Made by a program: the position numbers and the translations under genes
DNA from: Sphingomonadaceae bacterium
Lineage (GTDB): Bacteria; Pseudomonadota; Alphaproteobacteria; Sphingomonadales; Sphingomonadaceae
Length of the DNA: 18,549 bases
Assembly (NCBI GenBank): GCA_023384025.1
Contig: JAHDXX010000007.1
Span: 1 to 18,549, forward strand
Direction: 5' to 3'
The notes under the pieces: model-generated
The model's input: only the letters and a program-made list of their open reading frames with translations
The model's database searches: none
What the model was told of the DNA's origin: nothing
Shown here: positions 7,770 through 14,746 of the stretch, one piece after another
Layout: each line of letters opens with the position of its first letter
Position numbering within the stretch: the first letter of the stretch is position 1

Positions 7770-8681
7770 TCACTCAATCGCCCACACTGAAATCCCCAAC
7801 TTACGGGCCTTGTCTACCAGATTGGCATTGATTCCATTGCCAGGACAGGCGACCACGGCCTTGGGCTGCGCCTCGAGCATCTGATCGTTGCGACGGAACG
7901 GTGCGGCCTTCTTGAACCGCTCCCAGTCGGGCCGGAACGGGACATGGACGATCTTGCGGTTCCGCGCCCAGAGTGATGCGATATGCTCCCCGCCGGTCGG
8001 ATTGCCGCCGTGGAACAGGACCATGTCGGGATATTTGGCGAGAACCTTGTCGAGCACCGCCCAGATGCGGTTGTGATCCTGGTAGGCGGGGCCTGACGTG
8101 AATGCGATGCGGGTGCCGGCGGGCAGCAGCGGTTCGGTTTCGGAGCGACGCTTGGCGGCAAGGAAGTCGCGGCTGTCGATCATGGCGGCGGTCAGGGTGC
8201 GATGGTTGACCAGCGACCCGGTGCGCGGGGTCCAGGCTTTGCGGAAATGCGCCTCGAACTGGTCGGCGGCGGCTTCGCGCATGAACTCCATGGCGTTGCG
8301 CCGTTCGACGAGGCCGATGCCTTCATTGATCAGCCGTTCGAGCTCGACCGATTTGACCTCGGAGCCATCCTGTTCGCGCTGCCCGCGTTTCTGGGCGTCT
8401 TCGTTGTCGTCAAGCTCACGCTGGATCCGCCCCTCGGCGCGGTGGAAGAGGTTGACGAGCGACCAGCACAGGTCTTCAAGATCGGGTTCGAGCCTGGTGT
8501 CGATCATGGTTGCGATCAGCGCGTCGAACATGTCGGCGACAGCGCCGGCGGCTATGCGCACCTCGGGCAGAGGCCGCGGATCGGCTTCGTCGGAGAAGGG
8601 TCGATAGCCGTAGAGGGCGATCTCATCGAGGAGATGGGCAGTGGGCGACATTTCGTGATCGGGTTCGAAGGGGTCGGACAT
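7770..8681 (-). CDS. DUF2493 (SLOG-like nucleotide-binding fold) protein
   Basis: The 303-aa product starts at the CAT 8679-8681 (ATG on the - strand), with AAGGA 7 bases upstream. A longer in-frame extension to 8999 exists, but its residues look like non-coding translation. The C-terminal part (about 189-303) matches DUF2493, a Rossmann-like domain of the SLOG group. It has GTRIAFTSGPAYQDHNRIW (strand 1 and helix), LFHGGNPTGGEHIASLWA (Gly-rich loop at about 223-239), VHVPFRPDWERFKKAAPFRR, NDQMLE and ACPGNGINANLVDKA (second loop at about 278). SLOG domains bind or process nucleotides or their derivatives. The N-terminal 180 residues are helical and charged and form no domain I can name. In sphingomonad plasmids this type of gene often sits next to the toprim and helicase genes, as here. 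Substrate unknown. Confidence 0.75.
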   Translation of the reverse strand: MSDPFEPDHEMSPTAHLLDEIALYGYRPFSDEADPRPLPEVRIAAGAVADMFDALIATMIDTRLEPDLEDLCWSLVNLFHRAEGRIQRELDDNEDAQKRGQREQDGSEVKSVELERLINEGIGLVERRNAMEFMREAAADQFEAHFRKAWTPRTGSLVNHRTLTAAMIDSRDFLAAKRRSETEPLLPAGTRIAFTSGPAYQDHNRIWAVLDKVLAKYPDMVLFHGGNPTGGEHIASLWARNRKIVHVPFRPDWERFKKAAPFRRNDQMLEAQPKAVVACPGNGINANLVDKARKLGISVWAIE

Positions 8682-8703
8682 GATGCGGTCCTTGGACGTC
8701 TGA

Positions 8704-8722
8704 GCCGGGCACCACGCCCGGC
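8704..8722 (-). promoter_or_regulatory. Leader hairpin before the DUF2493 gene
   Basis: GCCGGGC (8704-8710) and GCCCGGC (8716-8722) form a perfect 7-base-pair stem with a 5-base loop. On the - strand it ends 22 bases before the ATG and just upstream of the AAGGA ribosome binding site, a layout shared with other genes of this block. It may affect translation or RNA processing; no direct evidence. Confidence 0.4.
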
Positions 8723-8940
8723 CTTCCGGCGATCCCTCTGACCGGCTGGGGTGCGGTCGCACCTGTAAGGCCGAAGCGAAGCGGAGGATGGCGGGACGGC
8801 GGCTATTTTGCTTCGCGATGGAAAGGCGCGCGAGTTTTTGTCTGTCGCATCGCTTGATTCGATGCTTCCGCGCGCCGCCGGAAAATAGTCGCTGCAACGC
8901 CATTGCGGCCGCGCCGCAGCCGGTCTTTCGGATCGCTCCC

Positions 8941-8963
8941 AAAGAAGGCCGTGTGGCACGGCC
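8941..8963 (-). terminator. Possible intrinsic terminator after the toprim gene
   Basis: Read on the - strand, GGCCGTG-CCA-CACGGCC (8963-8947) makes a 7-base-pair GC-rich stem with a 3-base loop, followed by TTCTTT (8946-8941). It lies about 60 bases after the toprim stop at 9022. The T-tract is short and interrupted, so the call is tentative. Confidence 0.35.
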
Positions 8964-9021
8964 AGCTCGCACAAACCTGCCCATGCCGGGGTCCAACATC
9001 CCGATCCCGTCACGGCACAGC

Positions 9022-10071
9022 TCAACGTCGGTGAAAGCGAGCCCGGTCGGCTTCGTGCAACTGATCGATCACTCGCTCACCCAGCATCGATGGGCCGTGC
9101 TGGCGCAGGTCATCGTTGAAATCGCCCAGCGCAGGGATAAGCGGGAGAAGTTCGATCCTTGCTGCTTGTGCCCGCTCGGTCAGGATTGAAAACGCCGCGT
9201 CTCCGGCTGCATCGCGGTCGCGGGCGACGTAAAGGCGGCGAAGCGTTGGCGGGAACAGGATGGCGGCGAGGTGCGAAGAGGAAGTGGCAGAAGCGAGTGG
9301 TAAGGACGGCAGGACTTCGCGCAAGGACAGCATGGTTTCGATGCCTTCGCCAGCGGCCATGACATCCTGCGCTTTCCCGAACCGGACGGCATTTCCAAGG
9401 ATATTGCCCATAGCCCGGCGCGGCGATGCGATAACTGCTTTGGCAATGCCAGATGGATCGAGCCAGGTCCGGTGCGTGCCGGTCTGGGTGCCGTCGTGAT
9501 CGGTGACCGATGCGATCAGCGCTGCAAATTCTCCAGGGGTCCCCGGCACATCTTCGTCGTTGGGCCGATAGTAGCAACGGGGGTGGAATCGCAGCGCTGG
9601 AAAGTCCGCACAGTGCGTGATTCCGCGCGATTGCAGGTACGTCGCTGCCAGCGTGCCGATGATTGGCCTGGAAGCAGCGAACAGACGCCGTGCAGCCGTT
9701 GGCGACCCTGCGCGTGCTGGTGGACTGGGCGAGTGCTTCCGCTGTTCATCGTCTGCCGATGGCGGCAGCGACAGGAAGCGTTCGGCTTCGTCGATGGTCT
9801 CGGCAAGTCGCCCGTGCCGCTGGTTGAGCCGGATAAGGTCGATGAGATCGCCATGTTCGCCGGTCGCAGCATCGACCCAGTTTCCGATATTACCGCGTTC
9901 GGTCTCGAACAGACGCACATAGAGGCTGCGTCCGGGCGTTCCGGCGAAATCGCCGACCATCCAGTAGCGGCCTTCGCGCCTGCCTGCAGGCAAGTAATGG
10001 CGGCAAACGGCCTGCGCGTTCTGGGCGAGCCGTTCTGACAGGCCTGCCGCGCGCGTGGAAAGTCTGCCCAT
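9022..10071 (-). CDS. Toprim-domain primase-like protein (DUF7146 type)
   Basis: The 349-aa protein is in the primase-like toprim group found on alphaproteobacterial plasmids. The N-terminal part (about 10-100) resembles a primase zinc-binding/DUF7146 region, with YWMVGDFAGTPGRSLYVRL and GNWVDAATGEHGDLIDLI, but it has only one cysteine (C23), so no zinc ribbon is formed. The middle (about 135-235) has TYLQSRGI, LRFHPRCYYR and TWLDPSG. The toprim fold follows: GEGIETMLSL (E242) and YVARDRDAAGD (D285, D287), the acidic residues that bind Mg2+, then LGDFNDDLRQHG at 315. Toprim proteins of this kind prime or nick DNA during replication or transfer. The ATG at 10071 lies one base after the stop of the helicase gene (TGACATG), so the two are translationally coupled. 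Catalytic activity is plausible because the acidic motif is intact; actual function is not known. Confidence 0.8.
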   Translation of the reverse strand: MGRLSTRAAGLSERLAQNAQAVCRHYLPAGRREGRYWMVGDFAGTPGRSLYVRLFETERGNIGNWVDAATGEHGDLIDLIRLNQRHGRLAETIDEAERFLSLPPSADDEQRKHSPSPPARAGSPTAARRLFAASRPIIGTLAATYLQSRGITHCADFPALRFHPRCYYRPNDEDVPGTPGEFAALIASVTDHDGTQTGTHRTWLDPSGIAKAVIASPRRAMGNILGNAVRFGKAQDVMAAGEGIETMLSLREVLPSLPLASATSSSHLAAILFPPTLRRLYVARDRDAAGDAAFSILTERAQAARIELLPLIPALGDFNDDLRQHGPSMLGERVIDQLHEADRARFHRR

Positions 10072-10072
10072 G

Positions 10073-13000
10073 TCAGGCGGCCTTCCGGTCGAGGATGCGG
10101 GTCAGAGGATGCCGTTCGAACAGCCGTTCGAGCATCTGACACCCGACAATCTTATCGTCGGGGACGAACAGCCGCAGCTTCCAGCTGATGATCTCCGAGA
10201 ACAGTCCCATCGCCTTCAGCCGATCGACCGCCGTCGGAGCAAACCCGGTCAGCTCGATCCGGTTCACCTGCATGAGCCGCGAGCGGCGCAGTTGCAGGCC
10301 ATCGGCAAGGTCGAGCACCGTATGTCCCTCGCGCAGCAGGGCCAGTGCCTGCGGCGCCGAAAGTTCGGGGGCGTCAGTGCTGGCCGTGGCACTCGCTGCC
10401 CATGCCGGTGACACCCTCCGTCCGACAATGCTCATGCCATCGTCGGTCTGGAGCCGGTAGACGCGGGCCGATTCCTCAGGCAGCCGTTTCCAGATCGGCA
10501 GCAGCAACCCAGTGACGATGTGCAGTTCGCTCGTCGTGAACTCCTCGACCTGCCCCACCTCGGCCTGCCAGACGGTAGAGAAGGTGCGCTCGTCGACTTC
10601 CGCCCAGGCGGTCTCGGGCAGGTGGCTGAGTGCGAGGTTCAGCCGCTCCATCGGTCGGATTAACCGCACGCGCCGTTCAACCTCGCCATCGTCGAGCATG
10701 ACGCTTCGCGCCGGAAGTTGTACGGCAGCGCGCTTCGATCGGGAGTTGATCAGAAGCCGCGCTCCCGGCTCGCGCGTCAGGTCGAGCGCCTTGTCGAGCG
10801 TCAGCGGCTGGTTGCGCTCGCGCATGGCGATCGTAAGCAGCCGGGTCTCGGCACCGGTGGCGGGGTGGACGTATATCGGCTCACTGCCGGTGACGGAGAA
10901 GCTGTCGGCAACCAGCGTCTCCAGCCCGACATCATAGCTTCCCGACGCGATCGCAGACTCGACCTTGGCGCTGAGCAACTGCTCGAAAACCGTGAACAGC
11001 ACGTTCTGCATCGAAATCGTGAGTGCCAGCAGCCGGTTGAGAAACGTCGTGATCGGCGGCAGCTCATCCTTGATGCAGCCGCTATCGTCAGTCAGCGACA
11101 GCCCGGTCATGGCCTCAAAGGTCGCAAGCGAGCAGTGCTCGACCTTGCCCGCATAGATCAGCAGGTAAAATTGCCTGAGCGCCGCGTGGGCATAGGGGCT
11201 TTCGAGATTGTCCTCAGGACGAAACAGCCCCTGGCCGCCCGTCTGGCGTTGCCCGCGGGTAATCGCACCGAGCGTGTCGAGCCGCCGCGCAATGGTCGAG
11301 AGGAAGCGCTTTTCCGCCTGAACGTCGGTGGCGACCGGACGGAACAGCGGGGGCTGCGCTTGGTTGGTACGGTTGGTCCGACCGAGCCCCTGGATCGCGG
11401 TATCGGCCTTCCAGCCCGCTTCGAGCAGGAAATGGTGGCGGAGGCGCTGGTTCCGGCTCCCAAGATCGGCATGGTAACTTCTGCCCGTCCCGCCAGCGTC
11501 GGAGAAGACGAGGATCGGTTTCTTGTCCTCCATGAACGCCTGCGCTTCGGCGAGATTGGCCTGGGCGGGCCGGTTCTCGACGACGAACCGCTCCCCGTCC
11601 GCATCGACCTTGCGGACAATGCGCCGGGAGCGCCCGGTCACCTCGGCGACCATGTCGGTGCCGAACCGCTGGACGATCTGGTCTAGCGCGCCTTGCACCG
11701 GCTCCATCGATGCCAGCTTCTCGATCAGGCGGTCACGCCGCTGACAAGCTTCCCGGCATTCGATCACGTTCCCGGCTTCGTCAAAGGCAGGACGCGAGGC
11801 GAGGTTGCCATCGCCATCGGTGTAGGTCTCGTGGAGTTGGACCGGGAAGCTGTGCGCCAAATAGTCGAGAACATATTCGCGAGGAGTGACATCGCAGGTA
11901 ATGTCGTTCCATTCACCCGGGTCGATCTCGGCGAGGCGGCGGGACAGCAAGGCTTCCCCGGTCGACACGATCTGCACGACGGCGGCGTGGCCATCGGCAA
12001 GACCCTGCTCGATTGCTCGTAGCAGGGTCGGCGTCTTCATCGCGGTGATCAGATGGTTGAAGAAGCGCTGCTTGGCGGACTCAAAAGCCGAACGGGCTGC
12101 CGATTTCGCCTGGCGGTTGAGGGTGCCCTCGCTGCTGCTGGTGACGCCGGAGGCTTCGAGTGCCGCATCGAGGTTGTTGTGGATGACCTGGAAGGCCCCG
12201 GCATAGGCATCGTAGATGCGGACCTGGTCGGGGGTAAGCTTGTGTTCGACGAGTTCGTACTCGACGCCTTCATAGGAGAGCGAACGGGCGGCATAGAGTC
12301 CAAGCGCCTTGAGGTCGCGCGCCAGCACCTCCATCGCCGCGACCCCGCCAGCTTCGATGGCCGCGACGAAATCGGTGCGCTTGTCGAACGGGAAATCGGC
12401 GCCGCCCCACAGGCCGAGCCGCTGGGCATAGGCGAGGTTCTCGACCGTGGTCGCGCCGGTTGCCGAGACGTAGAGCACGCGCGCATCAGGCAGCGCGTGT
12501 TGCAGCCGCAGCCCGGCGCGGCCCTGCTGCGAAGGAGCGCTGTCGCCCCGGTCGGATTTGCCGCCACCGGCATTCTGCATCGCATGGCTCTCGTCGAAGA
12601 CTATGACCCCGTCGAAGTCTGACCCCAGCCAATCCACGATCTGTGCAACGCGCGAAACCCGGTTCTCACGCGCGTCGGAGCGTAGCGTGGCATAGGTCGT
12701 AAAAAGGATGCCCTGATCGAGCCGGATGGGCGTTCCCTGCCGGAAGCGGGCGAGCGGCTGGATCAGCAAGGGCTCCTGTCCCAATGCTCGCCAGTCCCGC
12801 TGGGCGTCTTCGAGCAGCTTGTCCGACTTCGAAATCCACACCGCGCGGCGGCGGCCCTTGAGCCAGTTGTCGAGCAGCACCCCTGCGACCTGGCGTCCCT
12901 TGCCCGCGCCCGTGCCGTCGCCGAGGAACCAGCCCTTGCGGAACCGGACAGCGCTATCGCAATCGTCGGGCGCGGCTTCGACCTTGTCGAAGGTGGCATC

Positions 13001-14422
13001 GACGGTCCAACTCCCGGCGAGATGTTCGCTATGCGCTTCGCCCGCATAGATCACGGATTCGAGCTGGGCGTCGGAGAGGAGACCCCGTTCGACCAGTCCC
13101 TCGGGCAAGTGGGGCCGGTAGCTGGGCTTTGGCGGTGCGACCGAGGCCATGGCGGCGGACTGGACGAGCCGGGTCGGGTGCGGATGCGCGCCCGCGATCC
13201 GGATCGATTGCAGCACATAAGGCTCATAGAGGGCGTCGGTCAGGCGGCCTCCACAGGTCGATGCCCAATCGACGGTTTCATAGTCGAGCAAGGCTCCGGC
13301 AGGTTCAACCGGCGGCACGGCGAGAAGGCGAGGTTTGGGAGCGGCGGCGCGGCGGCTAGCGCTAGCGATCGTTCTTGGCGACGGACGGATAGGCAATACC
13401 GCAACCGGCGCCCGCGCTGGCAGTGCATCGACCAGCATTCGCAGCAGGCTTGGCAGGTCGGTGGCCATCTCATGCGACTGCGGAAAGACGCCGGGATCGT
13501 CCGCAGGCACCTTGTCGATTACGGTCAGCCGGGTCTCGAAGGTCGTGCCGTGGCTCGCGTAGATGCTGCCGGCGATCGGCGCGGTGAAGACGACCCGTGC
13601 CTTTTCCTGCAACCGAATGAAGCTGTCACGCCAGGCGGCATGATCGGGCGAACAACTGCTACCCGTAATCGCGACGAGCCGTCCGCCATCGGCGAGCCGG
13701 GCGAGTGCGGATGCGATGTGGCGGAATGCGGCGTCGGCAACGCGGCTCTCAACGCCGAGCGCGGCCGAGAACGGCGGGTTCATCACGATGCAGCTTGGCA
13801 CCAGGCCGGGTTCGAGCCGATCGTGGATCTGCGCCGCATCGTGTGCGGTCACGCTCGCACCATCGAACAGATGCCGCAGCAGTGCGAGCCGCGTGTCGGC
13901 CACCTCGTTGAGCACGAGACTTGCGCCGGCAAGTTCGGCGTGAATTGCCAGCAAGCCGGTGCCCGCCGACGGTTCGAGTACCAGCTCGCCCGGCTGAATA
14001 TTCGCGGCGAACCCGGCGACCCAGGCGAGGCCAAGCGGCATCGAGAACTGCTGGTACTGCACCATGTCCTCGCTGCGCCGGGTGTGGGTGGGGGCGAGCC
14101 GGGCAATACGTTCAATGAGTTTCAGCCGTTCGAACGGGTCGGCGGTCTTGGCGTGGATGGCAGGGCCATAGCGGCGCAGGAACAGCAACTGGGCGATTTC
14201 GAGCGCTTCGTAGGCGGTCTTCCAGTCCCAGGCCCCGCTGGCATCGCTTGCACCAAAGGCCGATTGCATGGCGGTGCGAATGGCGGGAGCTTCGATGCGT
14301 CGCCCCGCGGCAAGGTGGCCGAGTAAGTGCTGGGCGGCGGCAATGATGGAGCGGGCAGTCTGGTCCGGACGAGCGGAAGCAAGCGGGCGCGTGGAAGCAC
14401 CCGCCAGTGGCGAGTTGGTCAT
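10073..14422 (-). CDS. Methyltransferase-like / strawberry-notch helicase fusion
   Basis: A 1449-aa protein with two enzymatic parts. Residues about 115-300 look like a class I SAM-dependent N6-adenine DNA methyltransferase: SAM-binding LEPSAGTGLLA (149-159) and catalytic NPPF (215-218). The SF2-type helicase starts near 430. Walker A is GDGTGAGKGRQ (501-511, K508), Walker B is VIVFDESHAM (D610, E611), motif III is SATGAT (653-658), and motif VI is QGLGRTNRTNQ (1011-1021, arginine fingers R1015/R1018). ILVFSDAGGTGRSYHAD (970-986) and the C-terminal half are typical of the strawberry-notch (SNO) family. Phage P1 DarB, an anti-restriction protein, has a comparable methylase plus helicase plan. 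The start has AAGGA 9 bases upstream. It is the largest gene of a - strand operon with DUF6117 before it and toprim after it. Role in restriction evasion or DNA remodelling is inference. Confidence 0.88.
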   Translation of the reverse strand: MTNSPLAGASTRPLASARPDQTARSIIAAAQHLLGHLAAGRRIEAPAIRTAMQSAFGASDASGAWDWKTAYEALEIAQLLFLRRYGPAIHAKTADPFERLKLIERIARLAPTHTRRSEDMVQYQQFSMPLGLAWVAGFAANIQPGELVLEPSAGTGLLAIHAELAGASLVLNEVADTRLALLRHLFDGASVTAHDAAQIHDRLEPGLVPSCIVMNPPFSAALGVESRVADAAFRHIASALARLADGGRLVAITGSSCSPDHAAWRDSFIRLQEKARVVFTAPIAGSIYASHGTTFETRLTVIDKVPADDPGVFPQSHEMATDLPSLLRMLVDALPARAPVAVLPIRPSPRTIASASRRAAAPKPRLLAVPPVEPAGALLDYETVDWASTCGGRLTDALYEPYVLQSIRIAGAHPHPTRLVQSAAMASVAPPKPSYRPHLPEGLVERGLLSDAQLESVIYAGEAHSEHLAGSWTVDATFDKVEAAPDDCDSAVRFRKGWFLGDGTGAGKGRQVAGVLLDNWLKGRRRAVWISKSDKLLEDAQRDWRALGQEPLLIQPLARFRQGTPIRLDQGILFTTYATLRSDARENRVSRVAQIVDWLGSDFDGVIVFDESHAMQNAGGGKSDRGDSAPSQQGRAGLRLQHALPDARVLYVSATGATTVENLAYAQRLGLWGGADFPFDKRTDFVAAIEAGGVAAMEVLARDLKALGLYAARSLSYEGVEYELVEHKLTPDQVRIYDAYAGAFQVIHNNLDAALEASGVTSSSEGTLNRQAKSAARSAFESAKQRFFNHLITAMKTPTLLRAIEQGLADGHAAVVQIVSTGEALLSRRLAEIDPGEWNDITCDVTPREYVLDYLAHSFPVQLHETYTDGDGNLASRPAFDEAGNVIECREACQRRDRLIEKLASMEPVQGALDQIVQRFGTDMVAEVTGRSRRIVRKVDADGERFVVENRPAQANLAEAQAFMEDKKPILVFSDAGGTGRSYHADLGSRNQRLRHHFLLEAGWKADTAIQGLGRTNRTNQAQPPLFRPVATDVQAEKRFLSTIARRLDTLGAITRGQRQTGGQGLFRPEDNLESPYAHAALRQFYLLIYAGKVEHCSLATFEAMTGLSLTDDSGCIKDELPPITTFLNRLLALTISMQNVLFTVFEQLLSAKVESAIASGSYDVGLETLVADSFSVTGSEPIYVHPATGAETRLLTIAMRERNQPLTLDKALDLTREPGARLLINSRSKRAAVQLPARSVMLDDGEVERRVRLIRPMERLNLALSHLPETAWAEVDERTFSTVWQAEVGQVEEFTTSELHIVTGLLLPIWKRLPEESARVYRLQTDDGMSIVGRRVSPAWAASATASTDAPELSAPQALALLREGHTVLDLADGLQLRRSRLMQVNRIELTGFAPTAVDRLKAMGLFSEIISWKLRLFVPDDKIVGCQMLERLFERHPLTRILDRKAA

Positions 14423-14465
14423 GTCATGATCCTTCGATTGGAGGTGTGGCGATGCCTGGCCGCGC

Positions 14466-14681
14466 TCAAGCGGGCGGAATGTAGGCCTCGTAAGGGTTGT
14501 CGGGGGCGAGATGACCGAACGGAGTCATCACATAGGCGTCGCCATCGCGGCCGACTGCACAAAGGACATAGCGGGTCTCGCCGCTGCCGACCTCGGTGCA
14601 TTCCATCAGCGCGAGGTTGTCTTCCCGAGCTGCCCTTAGCAGCGTTTGGAAGTTGGTGCGGGCATATTCGGGGATAGCCAT
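14466..14681 (-). CDS. DUF6117 small protein
   Basis: The 71-aa product begins at the ATG at 14681 because a strong AGGAGG lies 7 bases upstream; the frame is open to 14750, but that extension has no such site. The sequence MAIPEYARTNFQTLLRAARE, followed by NLALMECTEV, RYVLCAVGRDGDAYVMTPFGHL and NPYEAYIPPA, matches the DUF6117 family as I recall it from alphaproteobacterial plasmids. It looks like a compact alpha/beta protein with no membrane segment or catalytic motif that I recognise. It sits between the ParB-like and helicase genes, 65 and 43 bases away, so it is probably co-transcribed. Function unknown. Confidence 0.8.
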   Translation of the reverse strand: MAIPEYARTNFQTLLRAAREDNLALMECTEVGSGETRYVLCAVGRDGDAYVMTPFGHLAPDNPYEAYIPPA

Positions 14682-14714
14682 CGTGGCTCCTCCTTTTGGG
14701 AATATCGCTAGATG

Positions 14715-14738
14715 GCGGGGCGACCAGGGCCGCCCCGC
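14715..14738 (-). promoter_or_regulatory. Intercistronic hairpin between ParB-like and DUF6117 genes
   Basis: GCGGGGC (14715-14721) and GCCCCGC (14732-14738) form a perfect 7-base-pair stem with a 10-base loop in the 65-base gap after the ParB-like stop. No T-run follows on the - strand, so a processing site or stabiliser of the upstream RNA is more likely than a terminator. Confidence 0.35.
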
Positions 14739-14746
14739 GCACCCGT

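Larger units (their letters stand above)
8682..9021. other. 340-base intergenic region before the DUF2493 gene
   Basis: No supportable gene is seen on either strand; open frames here look like shadows. It holds a hairpin just before the DUF2493 start (8704-8722), a possible - strand terminator (8941-8963), and ATCCCGTCACGGC at 9004-9016, identical to part of the leader before DUF932 (18208-18220). The space and the terminator suggest that the DUF2493 gene has its own - strand promoter within this stretch, though no clear -35/-10 pair could be picked out. Confidence 0.5.

Noticed and set aside
13022..14326. A 434-residue open frame on the + strand opposite the helicase gene
   Set aside because: It is antisense to the methyltransferase-like region, with no family motif and no ribosome binding site; a codon-bias shadow.
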